Assembly: GCF_022810305.1 (NCBI RefSeq) | Contig: NZ_JALGQH010000039.1 | Coordinates: 1 to 47,132 of the forward strand | DNA length: 47,132 bases | Direction: 5' to 3' | Source of the DNA: Rhodococcus sp. ARC_M6 | Lineage (GTDB): Bacteria; Actinomycetota; Actinomycetes; Mycobacteriales; Mycobacteriaceae | In this document: positions 26,288 to 34,842 of the stretch, piece after piece | Layout of the letters: every line of letters starts with the position of its first letter | How positions within the stretch are numbered: position 1 is the stretch's first letter | Translations under genes and position numbers: made by a program | Notes under the pieces: generated by a model | Seen by the model: the letters and a program-made list of their open reading frames with translations, nothing else | What the model was told of the DNA's origin: nothing | Databases searched by the model: none

Positions 26288-26581
26288 ATGAGCATCCAGC
26301 CCCGGAAAGGTACTTACTCGATGACTGCGGAGAGACATGTTGTGACCCTGTTGACACGCGCAGGATGCGCTTCCTGCGTCGGCGCGGCGGAGGCGGCGCG
26401 AAGGGTCTGCAGTGAGTTCGAGCTTGAAGTGACGTGCATCGACGTGGATGAAGCTGCTGTGAGCGACCCTGAATTGCGGGCCGAGTACGGCGACCGATTA
26501 CCGGTCATTCTTCTCGACGGGCGTGAGCACGGTTACTGGGAAGTCGACGAAGAGCGCCTTCGAGACGATTTACGCAAGTAA
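26288..26581 (+). CDS. Glutaredoxin-like thiol-disulfide protein (Rv0508-like)
   Basis: A 97-residue thioredoxin-fold protein. LLTRAGCASCVGAAEAARRV contains the CxxC redox motif (CASC). YGDRLPVILLDGREHGYWEV supplies the cis-proline. It belongs to the glutaredoxin-like DUF836 group, which uses a general thiol, possibly mycothiol or mycoredoxin here. ATG 26288 has GGGGGA seven bases upstream; ATG 26321 (MTAERHVV) would give an 86-residue core protein and is nearly as good. It lies just upstream of rex and its redox-controlled operon. Confidence 0.83.
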   Translation: MSIQPRKGTYSMTAERHVVTLLTRAGCASCVGAAEAARRVCSEFELEVTCIDVDEAAVSDPELRAEYGDRLPVILLDGREHGYWEVDEERLRDDLRK

Positions 26582-26651
26582 GGCAACCCTCAATCGGGAG
26601 AAATCGATGGCTTTGCAGGTTAAAGGCACATCGAACCCGTTCCAAGCAACT

Positions 26652-26669
26652 TTGTGCATGGGTTCACAA
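26652..26669 (+). promoter_or_regulatory. Rex operator
   Basis: TTGTGCATGGGTTCACAA matches the actinobacterial Rex operator pattern (TTGTG, eight bases, CACAA) at every conserved position. It lies 52 bases before the rex start. A possible promoter overlaps it (TTGTGC at 26652 and TACCGT at 26675, 17-base spacing), so bound Rex would block rex-hemACD transcription until NADH rises. Confidence 0.85.
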
Positions 26670-26721
26670 GCGGTTACCGTGGTGTGAACATTCCCCCGGA
26701 GCATCGTGGAGGTCGACAGTT

Positions 26722-27612
26722 GTGTCGGTCGGACGAGGAGCCAACGACGTGACCGAACCGCACCAGACGCCTGAGCCGCTGGCTCAGCGCGTCACCGGCG
26801 CTGCGGACACTTCTGTCACTACAGTCAGTGCCGCTGCTGCGGATTCCTCGGCTACTACACAGGATCGCGTCATCCCCCAGGCTACGGTGACCCGGTTGGC
26901 CGCGTACCTGCGGGTCCTCGGAGTGATGTCAGACCGCGGCACTTCCATCGTCTCCAGTGAAGAACTCGCGCAGGCCTCAGGCGTCGGATCAGCGAAGTTG
27001 CGCAAAGATCTGTCGTTCCTCGGCCCCAACGGTGTTCGCGGAGTCGGATACGACGTCACCAAGCTGCGCATCCGCATCGAGCGAGCTCTCGGGCTTGATC
27101 GTGGGCACAAAGTTGTCCTCGTGGGTGTCGGTAACCTCGGCAAAGCTCTGGTCGGATACGGCGGATTCAGCCGACGAGGCTTCGAGATGGTCGGACTGTT
27201 CGACAGTGATTCCGGCCGGGTCGGAACCCAGGTGGGGGAGTTGGCCGTTCGCGATACCGCCGAACTCGAATCCGCCTGCCGGGAACTGAAGGCCACCATC
27301 GGTGTCATCTCCACTCCCGACGAGGCCGCTCAAGACGTCTGCGATCAGTTCGTCCGGGCCGGCCTTCGGTGCATCATGAGCTTTTCGCCCATCGCCCTCG
27401 ATGTACCGGACCACGTGGAACTTCGCCGCGTCGACCTGGCCGTCGAAATGCAGGTCCTATCCTTCAACAGCGCACGCAACGCAGATCAGGCGTCCAACGG
27501 GCCCCGAGTACGCGTCGCACATGCGGCATCCGCTTCGTCTATCCCATCCACAAGTTCACCCGCTCCCGTCGGGGCAGGTTCGACCAGAAACGGATCAGTG
27601 ATCGCGCCGTGA
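26722..27612 (+). CDS. rex: Redox-sensing transcriptional repressor Rex
   Basis: A 296-residue repressor that binds DNA when NADH is low and is released by NADH. After a 50-residue polar N-terminus comes the winged HTH ([38 protein letters not shown]). The Rossmann domain follows with [16 protein letters not shown] (GxGxxG) and the C-terminal domain-swap helix. The last 35 residues are a disordered Ser/Ala/Pro tail. The GTG at 26722 follows GGAGG by nine bases. A Rex operator lies just upstream. The gene overlaps hemA by four bases, as in the Streptomyces rex-hem arrangement. Confidence 0.94.
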   Translation: MSVGRGANDVTEPHQTPEPLAQRVTGAADTSVTTVSAAAADSSATTQDRVIPQATVTRLAAYLRVLGVMSDRGTSIVSSEELAQASGVGSAKLRKDLSFLGPNGVRGVGYDVTKLRIRIERALGLDRGHKVVLVGVGNLGKALVGYGGFSRRGFEMVGLFDSDSGRVGTQVGELAVRDTAELESACRELKATIGVISTPDEAAQDVCDQFVRAGLRCIMSFSPIALDVPDHVELRRVDLAVEMQVLSFNSARNADQASNGPRVRVAHAASASSIPSTSSPAPVGAGSTRNGSVIAP

Positions 27613-28967
27613 GTGTTCTGCTTGTCGGGGTCTCGCATCAAACCGCACCCGTGCCGGTTCTCGAGCGAGTGGCTGTTACCGACACCGATCGTCCGAAGTT
27701 GATCGACAAGCTTCTGGCGTCGTCACACATCACCGAGGCGATGATCGTCTCCACCTGCAACCGGGTGGAGGTCTACGCAGTAGTGGATGCGTTCCACGGT
27801 GCGCTCGCAGAGGTTGGCGAGATTCTGTCCGACCATTCGGGCTTGGATCTCACAGCTCTGCATATGCACGCCTACGTGCGCTACAGCGAAGCCGCCGTCG
27901 AACATCTCTTCGCCGTAGCCAGTGGGCTCGACTCGATGGTGATCGGCGAGCAGCAGATCATCGGTCAGATCCGCACTGCTTACGCGTCTTCCGATGCACA
28001 GCACGCCGCCGGACGGGTCATTCACGAGTTGGCGCAGCAGGCACTGCGTGTCGGCAAGCGAGTCCACACCGAAACCGGAATCGACTCTGCCGGAGCATCA
28101 GTGGTGTCGGTAGCGCTCGACCGTGCCGCCCGAATCATCGGTGACGGCGGGTTGGCCGGACGTACCGCAGTGGTCGTCGGCGCCGGAGCGATGGGCGGGC
28201 TCTCCGTTGCGCACCTGACCCGGGCCGGTATCGACCGCATCATCGTCGTCAACCGCACCCGCGAGCGTGCCGAGCACCTTGCTGACACTGCGCGATCCAA
28301 TGGCGTCGTCGCAGAAGGCGTTGCCTTCGAAGAGCTTTCGTCCGCTATGGCGCAGGCCGACGTTCTGGTGACCTGTACCGGGGCAGTCGGAGCCGTTATC
28401 ACGCTGGCCGACGCTCACCGGGCGCTTGCTCATCCGGGCCGCGACGCCACCAAGCATCTCGTGATCTGCGACCTGGGCCTGCCCCGTGACATCGACCCGG
28501 CCGTCGCCGGCCTTCCCGGCGTCACGGTGCTCGATATGGAAGCGCTGCAACGTGATCCGGCCGCCGGTGCCGCAGCATCCGACGCCGAGGCTGCCCGCGC
28601 AATCGTTGCCGGTGAACTGGCCACCTACCTGGCCGGTCAGCGACTCGCCGAGGTCACCCCGACTGTCACCGCGCTGCGACAGCGCGCCGCCGACGTCGTC
28701 GAAGCCGAACTGATGCGACTCGACTCGCGTCTGCCCGGACTCGACGATCCGCAACGAGACGAGGTAGCACGCACCGTGCGTCGCGTCGTGGACAAACTGC
28801 TGCACGCGCCCACAGTGCGCGTCAAACAACTGGCGTCCGCGCCAGGCGGCGACTCGTATGCAGCGGCGCTCCGTGAGCTCTTCGAGCTCAGCCCCGGATC
28901 GCCCGCTGCAGTTGCCGCGCCCACCGATCTGGTGGACGAACGCTTCGGAAAGGAACCGCGGGCATGA
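27609..28967 (+). CDS. hemA: Glutamyl-tRNA reductase
   Basis: A 452-residue NADPH enzyme that reduces glutamyl-tRNA to glutamate-1-semialdehyde, the first step of C5 haem synthesis. [20 protein letters not shown] and the catalytic cysteine in [11 protein letters not shown] are at the N-terminus. [13 protein letters not shown], the NADP motif [15 protein letters not shown] and the C-terminal dimerisation helices follow. Start GTG 27609 overlaps the rex stop, and the end overlaps hemC (ATGA). Confidence 0.96.
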   Translation: MSVLLVGVSHQTAPVPVLERVAVTDTDRPKLIDKLLASSHITEAMIVSTCNRVEVYAVVDAFHGALAEVGEILSDHSGLDLTALHMHAYVRYSEAAVEHLFAVASGLDSMVIGEQQIIGQIRTAYASSDAQHAAGRVIHELAQQALRVGKRVHTETGIDSAGASVVSVALDRAARIIGDGGLAGRTAVVVGAGAMGGLSVAHLTRAGIDRIIVVNRTRERAEHLADTARSNGVVAEGVAFEELSSAMAQADVLVTCTGAVGAVITLADAHRALAHPGRDATKHLVICDLGLPRDIDPAVAGLPGVTVLDMEALQRDPAAGAAASDAEAARAIVAGELATYLAGQRLAEVTPTVTALRQRAADVVEAELMRLDSRLPGLDDPQRDEVARTVRRVVDKLLHAPTVRVKQLASAPGGDSYAAALRELFELSPGSPAAVAAPTDLVDERFGKEPRA

Positions 28968-29920
28968 GCAGTAATATCTTGCGGATCGGTACTCGCGGAA
29001 GTCTTCTCGCCACTACCCAGGCCGGAACCGTGCGCGACGCACTGATTGCGGCCGGGCATCCGGCAGAGCTGGTCATCATCAAGACCAAAGGCGATCAGTC
29101 CACTGATCCGGTGCAGACCATCGGTGTCGGTGTCTTCACCGCCGAGCTCCGAGAAGCTTTGGCGGACAATCGCGTCGATGTTGCCGTGCATTCGTACAAG
29201 GACCTTCCGACCGCTCAGGATTCTCGCTTCGTGATCGCGGCAATCCCGGTTCGTGAAGATCCTCGCGACGCGCTGGTTGCCCGTGACGGACTGGTGCTCG
29301 GTGAACTGCCGGTCGGCTCAAAGGTCGGAACGTCTGCGCCGCGACGAGTTTCGCAGTTGCGCGCACTCGGCCTCGGACTCGACATCGTGCCGCTGCGCGG
29401 AAACCTGCAACGCCGGTTGGGCAAGGTCGAATCCGGTGAACTCGACGCCGTGATTCTCGCGCGTGCCGGCCTGTCCCGGATCGGTCTGCTCGATCTCATC
29501 ACCGAGAACATCGAACCGGTTCAGATGCTGCCCGCGCCCGCGCAGGGCGCGCTGGCAGTCGAATGCCTCTCCGCCAATGAAGAATTGGTGGCGATACTCG
29601 CGCAGCTCGACGACGCGAGTACTCGGGCTGCGGTTACCGCCGAGCGGTCACTGCTCGCAGAACTCGAAGCGGGATGCACAGCGCCCGTCGGGGCAATCGC
29701 CGAAATCGTCGAATCGATCGACGAAGACGGCAACATTTTCGACGAACTGTCGATCCGCGGCTGCGCAGCCGCACTCGACGGTTCGGACGTCATCCGTACC
29801 GGTGCCGTCGGTGCACCGGACAAGGCCGAGGAACTCGGCCGAGCGGTGGCGCGTGAGTTACTCGAACTCGGCGCCCGAGAGTTGATGAACGTGACCACAG
29901 GCGAGGCCGCCGATGTTTGA
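28964..29920 (+). CDS. hemC: Porphobilinogen deaminase (hydroxymethylbilane synthase)
   Basis: A 318-residue enzyme joining four porphobilinogens. [39 protein letters not shown] and [14 protein letters not shown] are canonical. The cysteine for the dipyrromethane cofactor lies in [11 protein letters not shown]. Coupled to hemA by a four-base overlap; hemD follows after 60 bases. Confidence 0.96.
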   Translation: MSSNILRIGTRGSLLATTQAGTVRDALIAAGHPAELVIIKTKGDQSTDPVQTIGVGVFTAELREALADNRVDVAVHSYKDLPTAQDSRFVIAAIPVREDPRDALVARDGLVLGELPVGSKVGTSAPRRVSQLRALGLGLDIVPLRGNLQRRLGKVESGELDAVILARAGLSRIGLLDLITENIEPVQMLPAPAQGALAVECLSANEELVAILAQLDDASTRAAVTAERSLLAELEAGCTAPVGAIAEIVESIDEDGNIFDELSIRGCAAALDGSDVIRTGAVGAPDKAEELGRAVARELLELGARELMNVTTGEAADV

Positions 29921-29980
29921 CACAACCAATTGCACTTGCACCAAGTTCCCATTTCGATACAGCGCACTGGAGAATCACCG

Positions 29981-31543
29981 ATGACCCGAGTCCGAAAGAA
30001 CACTCCCGGACGGATCCTGTTCGTGGGATCGGGACCGGGCGACCCCGCCCTGCTCACCGTTCGCGCCCGCGACGTCCTCACCGGCGCAGCTTTGGCGTTC
30101 ACCGATCCTGATGTGGACAAGGGCGTTGTCGCTCTTGTGGGCATCGACATGGGTCGGGACGAAGAAACCGGTGAACTGATCGCCGACGTGCGACCCGCTC
30201 TCGGGGAGCCCGCCGAGGTTGCCAAAACTCTTGTGCACGAAGCGAAGAACGGCCACGACGTGGTCCGTCTCGTCGCGGGTGATCCGCTTACCACGGATTC
30301 CGTGATCGCCGAGGTCACCGCCGTAGCCCGCACCCAAGTTCAGTTCGAGGTTCTACCCGGACTTCCGTCAGGTTCGGCCGTGCCGAGCTACGCCGGTATG
30401 GCACTGGGTTCGGGTCACACCGAAGCCGACGTCCGCGGCGAGGTCGATTGGGCTGCTCTGGCGGCAGCACCGGGACCGTTGGTTCTGCACGCTACCTCCG
30501 GGCACCTCGCCGAGACGGCGAGTGCACTGGTGGAAAACGGTATGGCACCACAGACGCCCGCCGCTATCACCGTGCGCGGCACCACGCGTCAGCAGCGCAC
30601 CGTCGAAGCAACATTGGCAACGCTCAACGAAGCCGGATCTGAACTCGTCGGCTCGCTCATCGTGACTGTCGGCAAGGTAGTCAGCCAGCGCAACAAGATG
30701 TCCTGGTGGGAATCACGCGCGCTGTACGGCTGGACTGTCCTCGTGCCGCGTACCAAGGATCAGGCCGGCGAAATGAGTGACCGTCTGGTCACCCACGGCG
30801 CCATCCCGATCGAGGTTCCGACCATCGCCGTCGAACCGCCGCGTAGCCCGGCTCAGATGGAGCGCTCCGTCAAGGGTCTCGTCGACGGTCGTTACCAGTG
30901 GGTCGTCTTCACTTCCACCAATGCTGTTCGCGCAGTGTGGGAGAAGTTCGAAGAATTCGGTCTTGATGCCCGCGCATTCTCGGGTGTGAAGATCGCCTGC
31001 ATCGGTGAAGCCACCGCAGCCAAGGTTCGCTCGTTCGGCATCAACCCCGAGCTGGTACCCAAGGGTGATCAGTCCAGCGAAGGTCTGCTGGCCGAATTCG
31101 CGCCCTACGACGACGTTTTCGACCCGGTCAACCGAGTTCTGTTGCCCCGCGCCGACATCGCAACCGAAACCCTCGCCGAGGGTCTGCGTGAACGCGGTTG
31201 GGAAATCGACGACGTCACCGCTTACCGCACCGTGCGCGCTGCACCGCCGGCCGCCGAGACCCGCGAGATGATCAAGACCGGCGGGTTCGACGCCGTCTGC
31301 TTCACCTCCTCCTCGACGGTTCGTAACCTCGTCGGTATCGCCGGCAAGCCGCACGCTCGCACCCTGGTTGCGTGCATCGGACCGAAGACCGCCGAGACTG
31401 CCATCGAGTTCGGCCTGCGCGTTGACGTGCAGCCCGAAACTTCGCAGGTCGGCCCCTTGGTCGAGGCACTTGCGGAGCACGCTGCTCGACTTCGTGCCGA
31501 GGGCGCACTGCCGCCCCCGCGGAAGAAGTCTCGTAGGCGCTAG
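29981..31543 (+). CDS. hemD: Uroporphyrinogen-III C-methyltransferase-like / uroporphyrinogen-III synthase fusion
   Basis: A 520-residue fusion. Residues 1-245 are a CobA/SUMT-type tetrapyrrole methylase (RILFVGSGPGDPALLT, RLVAGDPLTTD, LPGLPSGSAVPSYAG). Residues 250-520 are the HemD synthase (VLVPRTKDQAGEMSDRL, VVFTSTNAVRAVW, VLLPRADIATETLAEGL, CFTSSSTVRNL). The first half could make precorrin-2 for sirohaem or B12, or be a degenerate partner; the second cyclises hydroxymethylbilane. M. tuberculosis has the same fusion. ATG 29981 follows GGAGA by eight bases. Confidence 0.93.
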   Translation: MTRVRKNTPGRILFVGSGPGDPALLTVRARDVLTGAALAFTDPDVDKGVVALVGIDMGRDEETGELIADVRPALGEPAEVAKTLVHEAKNGHDVVRLVAGDPLTTDSVIAEVTAVARTQVQFEVLPGLPSGSAVPSYAGMALGSGHTEADVRGEVDWAALAAAPGPLVLHATSGHLAETASALVENGMAPQTPAAITVRGTTRQQRTVEATLATLNEAGSELVGSLIVTVGKVVSQRNKMSWWESRALYGWTVLVPRTKDQAGEMSDRLVTHGAIPIEVPTIAVEPPRSPAQMERSVKGLVDGRYQWVVFTSTNAVRAVWEKFEEFGLDARAFSGVKIACIGEATAAKVRSFGINPELVPKGDQSSEGLLAEFAPYDDVFDPVNRVLLPRADIATETLAEGLRERGWEIDDVTAYRTVRAAPPAAETREMIKTGGFDAVCFTSSSTVRNLVGIAGKPHARTLVACIGPKTAETAIEFGLRVDVQPETSQVGPLVEALAEHAARLRAEGALPPPRKKSRRR

Positions 31544-31551
31544 TTTTTCCT

Positions 31552-31602
31552 CTGCTGTGCGCCTTTATTAAACCGCCCGCGGTTAATAAAGGCGCACAGC
31601 AG
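31552..31602. repeat. 20-base perfect inverted repeat between hemD and hemB
   Basis: Arms CTGCTGTGCGCCTTTATTAA (31552-31571) and its exact complement (31583-31602) flank an 11-base centre that can extend the stem by two pairs. It starts nine bases after the hemD stop. No T-run follows in either direction, though TTTTT precedes it at 31544-31548. The AT-rich inner half is unusual for a terminator here. It may be a terminator/attenuator or a protein site. Confidence 0.85.
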
Positions 31603-31624
31603 TCCCGACGTAGGAGGGCCTCCT

Positions 31625-32599
31625 GTGTTTCCGACCCATCGTCCTCGCCGACTCCGGCGCACTCCGGCGCTTCGGCGCCTGGTAGCGGAGACCACGCTCG
31701 AGCCGCGGCATCTCGTGTTGCCGATGTTCGTCGCGGATGGGATCAGCGCCCCGCATGAGATCAGTTCCATGCCAGGCGTTTATCAGCACACGCTCGATTC
31801 ACTACGCGTCGCGGCTACCGAGGCCGTGGCAGCCGGCGTCGGCGGATTGATGTTGTTCGGTGTCCCCAAACCTGAAGACAAGGATCCGCAGGGTTCGGGA
31901 GCCACCGACCCCGACGGAATTCTCAACGTCGGATTGCGTGCTCTCGCAGAAGAGCTCGGCGATTCGACGGTCATCATGGCCGACACGTGCTTGGACGAGT
32001 TCACCGATCACGGTCACTGCGGAGTCCTTAGCCCTAGCGGTGCCGTCGACAATGATGCGACTCTGATTCGATACATCGAAATGGCTCTCGCGCAAGCAGA
32101 TTCAGGGGCTCATCTCCTCGGTCCGAGTGGAATGATGGACGGCCAGGTTGCAGCTATCCGCGGTGCGCTCGACGCTTCCGGTTACACCGAGGTCGGACAG
32201 TTGGCCTACGCAGCGAAGTACGCGTCGGCGTTCTACGGACCTTTCCGCGAAGCTGTCGGATCCTCGTTGGAAGGTGACCGTCGTACCTACCAGCAGGACG
32301 CGGCCAACCGTCGTGAGTCGATGCGCGAGGTCGACCTCGACATCGCCGAAGGCGCAGACATGGTGATGGTGAAGCCGGCCATGTCCTACCTCGACATCCT
32401 GCGTGAGACCGCCGACCGCTCGCCGGTTCCGGTGGCTGCCTACCAGATCTCGGGGGAGTACTCGATGATCACGGCGGCAGCGCAGAACGGCTGGATCGAC
32501 CGGGATGCGGCAATTCTCGAATCGTTGACCAGTATCCGGCGGGCCGGAGCAGATGTTGTGCTTACTTATTGGGCTGCCGAAGTTGCCGGCTGGTTGTGA
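31625..32599 (+). CDS. hemB: Delta-aminolevulinic acid dehydratase (porphobilinogen synthase)
   Basis: A 324-residue enzyme condensing two aminolevulinates to porphobilinogen. It has both Schiff-base lysine regions, [16 protein letters not shown] and [13 protein letters not shown]. The metal loop reads [15 protein letters not shown]: first and third cysteines of the zinc type, but aspartate at the middle position. The GTG start has AGGAGG seven bases upstream; that site is the left half of a short palindrome AGGAGGGCCTCCT. It is separated from hemD by the long inverted repeat, so its expression may be partly independent. Confidence 0.94.
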   Translation: MFPTHRPRRLRRTPALRRLVAETTLEPRHLVLPMFVADGISAPHEISSMPGVYQHTLDSLRVAATEAVAAGVGGLMLFGVPKPEDKDPQGSGATDPDGILNVGLRALAEELGDSTVIMADTCLDEFTDHGHCGVLSPSGAVDNDATLIRYIEMALAQADSGAHLLGPSGMMDGQVAAIRGALDASGYTEVGQLAYAAKYASAFYGPFREAVGSSLEGDRRTYQQDAANRRESMREVDLDIAEGADMVMVKPAMSYLDILRETADRSPVPVAAYQISGEYSMITAAAQNGWIDRDAAILESLTSIRRAGADVVLTYWAAEVAGWL

Positions 32600-32650
32600 A
32601 GTGACGCGAGCATTGGTGAGTATGGCTGCTCCGACGGATACGCTGTCTTC

Positions 32651-33277
32651 ATGACCGAGCAGTGGCCGCCTCCTCGCCAGGAACCCCCGTACGACAACGA
32701 GCAGTACCAACACCAGCAGTACCAAAACCAGTTCCACCCCCTCGGTCCGATGCCGACCAATCCGTCGCCGCATTCGTCGGGAAACAAGGCTGAACCGCCG
32801 ACCGACGTGGTGACGGCGATTCAGTTGTGGTGGGCGGTGACCGTGCTGGGTGTCGTGCAGGGCGGCGCGATGATCGCGATAATGCTCGGCCAGAAGTCCA
32901 CGTTTGTCGACGAGATGCTCCGCAACCCCGCTGCAGTTGACGCGGGCCTCACGCGTGCCGACATCGAGAACGTCTTCCCGATGGCAGTTGTGATGGCAGC
33001 AGTCATGATCCTGATATTCACGGCCTTGTTCCTACTAGTCGTGCGATCGATGAGTCGTGGCAAGAACTGGGCACGCATGCTGTTGACGTTCGGCGGAGTC
33101 TTCATGGTGGTCTCCGCAGTACCGGTGATTCTGGGCCTCGGCGTCGGCGGCGGTACGACGCTCTTGCTCGGTGGCGCACAGATCCTGCAGGCGGTTGCCG
33201 CGGTTTTTGCGATTGTGATGATGCACCGCAAGGACTCGAATCCATATTTCCTCAGATTTCCCCCGCAAGCGCGGTGA
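32651..33277 (+). CDS. Four-helix membrane protein, function unknown
   Basis: A 208-residue protein. Residues 1-50 are polar and rich in Gln, Pro, Tyr and Asn (YQHQQYQNQFHP). Four membrane helices follow (AVTVLGVVQGGAMIAIML, MAVVMAAVMILIFTALFLLVV, MLLTFGGVFMVVSAVPVILGL, LLGGAQILQAVAAVFAIVMM). No catalytic motif is seen. Similar small membrane proteins with Gln/Pro tails are common in Rhodococcus and Mycobacterium. It starts 51 bases after hemB. Confidence 0.75.
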   Translation: MTEQWPPPRQEPPYDNEQYQHQQYQNQFHPLGPMPTNPSPHSSGNKAEPPTDVVTAIQLWWAVTVLGVVQGGAMIAIMLGQKSTFVDEMLRNPAAVDAGLTRADIENVFPMAVVMAAVMILIFTALFLLVVRSMSRGKNWARMLLTFGGVFMVVSAVPVILGLGVGGGTTLLLGGAQILQAVAAVFAIVMMHRKDSNPYFLRFPPQAR

Positions 33278-33308
33278 ACATGATGGCGGATAGCCCAGGC
33301 GGGGCGCT

Positions 33309-33746
33309 GTGAGATCGTCGAGTAAAGTCCGGCCGCCGACTACGGTCGACGCGGCCTTCTGGTTGTGGATTGCGAGCGCATTCCTGCTGATCCTGTTCGG
33401 CTTGATCAATCTGTCGAGCGCCTCGTACTCACTGCGAGAACAGTTCTCCGGTCAGGGCATTTCTCCCGGCAATATCGATACCTATGTCACTTTTGTGCGC
33501 GTCTTCGGTGTGGTGTTGCTGCTCAGCGGACTGATTGTCGGCGGTCTGGCCACTCCGACGCGGATGGGCCGGAGTCTGTATCGACGAATTCTTGTCATTT
33601 ATTCGGGTGTGTTCTCGGTACTGCAGATCGCTTTGGTGGTTGCCGGGATCAGCACGCTCCTGGCGCTCGTCGTTCCCGTCATGCTAATTGGTGCCGGTGT
33701 GTCGATCTATCGTGATTCGACGCGGAGTTGGTTTGCCCATGGTTGA
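33309..33746 (+). CDS. Small four-helix membrane protein, function unknown
   Basis: A 145-residue hydrophobic protein with four likely membrane helices (AAFWLWIASAFLLILFGLI, FVRVFGVVLLLSGLIVGGL, ILVIYSGVFSVLQIALVVAG, LLALVVPVMLIGAGVSIY). It has no recognised motif. The GTG start lies 31 bases after the previous membrane-protein gene, and its last eight bases overlap the next gene. The layout resembles its upstream neighbour, so the two may be related by duplication, although identity is low by eye. Confidence 0.7.
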   Translation: MRSSSKVRPPTTVDAAFWLWIASAFLLILFGLINLSSASYSLREQFSGQGISPGNIDTYVTFVRVFGVVLLLSGLIVGGLATPTRMGRSLYRRILVIYSGVFSVLQIALVVAGISTLLALVVPVMLIGAGVSIYRDSTRSWFAHG

Positions 33747-34236
33747 AGATTCGCCAGAGGTCCTCTTCTACGAGCCGGGCTCACGGATGGTTGCCATCGC
33801 ATTCGGCCCGATTTTCTGTGTGATTGCGCTGATCATCGAACTGTTCACCGGTCCTGTTGTGCACTGGTTCGGGTTGGCGATGTTCGCGGTAATCCTGACC
33901 GGGTTGGTATACGTGCAGGTGATTGCTGCGCGTCGGCATGCCAGCGTCCAATTGACCACCACGACGCTGCGCCAGGGCACCGAGGAGGTGCCGCTCCAGG
34001 AAATCGCGGAGATGTTTCCCGAATCGGATGACGCCGCCTACGAAGAGGACATGGAACCGTGGGAGACCGCTCGGGCACTGGGCGAACTCTCGGGTGTACC
34101 GCGCCGGCGGCACGGCATTGGTTTACGGCTGACAACCGGTGGTTTGGTTCGGGCCTGGGCGAAGGATGACAAGGCATTGCGCGAGGCCTTGAACCAGGTG
34201 ATGGGCGCTGAAAAGGAAAGCGTGAACGATGAATGA
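33739..34236 (+). CDS. Membrane protein with cytoplasmic C-terminal domain (possibly Rv0513-like)
   Basis: A 165-residue protein. Two membrane helices occupy about residues 17-58 (AIAFGPIFCVIALIIELF, WFGLAMFAVILTGLVYVQVIAA). A soluble, strand-rich domain follows (HASVQLTTTTLRQGTEEVPL, GIGLRLTTGGLVRAWAKD), reminiscent of a PH-like bacterial domain. Function unknown. The ATG at 33739 gives an eight-base overlap with the preceding gene. Eight bases also overlap the next gene, so the three are cotranslated. Confidence 0.72.
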   Translation: MVEDSPEVLFYEPGSRMVAIAFGPIFCVIALIIELFTGPVVHWFGLAMFAVILTGLVYVQVIAARRHASVQLTTTTLRQGTEEVPLQEIAEMFPESDDAAYEEDMEPWETARALGELSGVPRRRHGIGLRLTTGGLVRAWAKDDKALREALNQVMGAEKESVNDE

Positions 34237-34501
34237 GCGACGCGGTGGCGTCAAAGAGGGTGCCAAAACTTGGGTGGGTGTCGTCGGTGCTGTGGCCGCT
34301 CTGGCGCTGGCGGTGATGTGCTGGAATGCCGGCCGAACCACCTCGACCTTCGCTCCGCTGATCGAGGGTGCACCGCCGTTCGAAGGGACCCACTACGACG
34401 GCCTGTGGATTTCGGGTGCAGGATTGTCTGTTCTGCTGGCAGGTCTGATGATGATCGATGTGATTCGACGAATACGTATGGGGTCTGTCGCACTTCACTG
34501 A
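34229..34501 (+). CDS. Small two-helix membrane protein (possibly Rv0514-like)
   Basis: A 90-residue protein with two membrane helices (WVGVVGAVAALALAVMCWNAG and LWISGAGLSVLLAGLMMIDVI) separated by a short acidic, proline-containing loop. No known function. Overlaps the preceding gene by eight bases and ends 46 bases before the CsoR-type gene. Confidence 0.7.
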   Translation: MNERRGGVKEGAKTWVGVVGAVAALALAVMCWNAGRTTSTFAPLIEGAPPFEGTHYDGLWISGAGLSVLLAGLMMIDVIRRIRMGSVALH

Positions 34502-34521
34502 CCCGCACTTCAACCACCCGG

Positions 34522-34538
34522 ATACGGGTAGGGGGTAT
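34522..34538 (+). promoter_or_regulatory. CsoR-family operator, overlapping the likely ribosome-binding site
   Basis: ATACGGGTAGGGGGTAT has the G-tract-between-AT-ends form (ATAC ... GTAT) of CsoR/RcnR-family operators. It ends nine bases before the regulator start codon, and its GGGGG run (34531-34535) is also the only Shine-Dalgarno-like stretch. Confidence 0.6.
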
Positions 34539-34547
34539 GCTTGCGGT

Positions 34548-34829
34548 ATGAGTAGTTACAGCCCGGAGCAGGAAGACCTGCTCAAACGTCTTCGTCGCAT
34601 CGAAGGTCAGGTCGCCGGTATCTCGCGCATGGTTGCGGACGACCGGTACTGCATCGATGTCCTCACGCAGGTATCTGCGGCTACCAGTGCATTGCAGTCC
34701 GTGTCTCTGAAACTTCTCGACGCCCACCTTGCCGGGTGCGTCGTCGAAGCAGCCAAGCAGGGCGGTCCCGAAGCGGACGTCAAGATCAAGGAAGCTCAGG
34801 CCGCAATCGCACGTCTCGTAAAATCCTGA
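34548..34829 (+). CDS. CsoR-family metal-sensing repressor
   Basis: A 93-residue all-helical repressor. LLKRLRRIEGQVAGISRMV is the family N-terminal helix. Cys35 (DRYCIDVL), His60 and Cys64 (LDAHLAGC) reproduce the Cu(I)-binding Cys-His-Cys set of CsoR, so copper sensing is the best guess. Other members sense formaldehyde, nickel or persulfide. It represses by binding G-rich operators and one lies directly upstream. No copper ATPase or chaperone gene is adjacent. It converges on the TetR gene with a 13-base gap. Confidence 0.86.
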   Translation: MSSYSPEQEDLLKRLRRIEGQVAGISRMVADDRYCIDVLTQVSAATSALQSVSLKLLDAHLAGCVVEAAKQGGPEADVKIKEAQAAIARLVKS

Positions 34830-34842
34830 GCAATGGTTCGAT

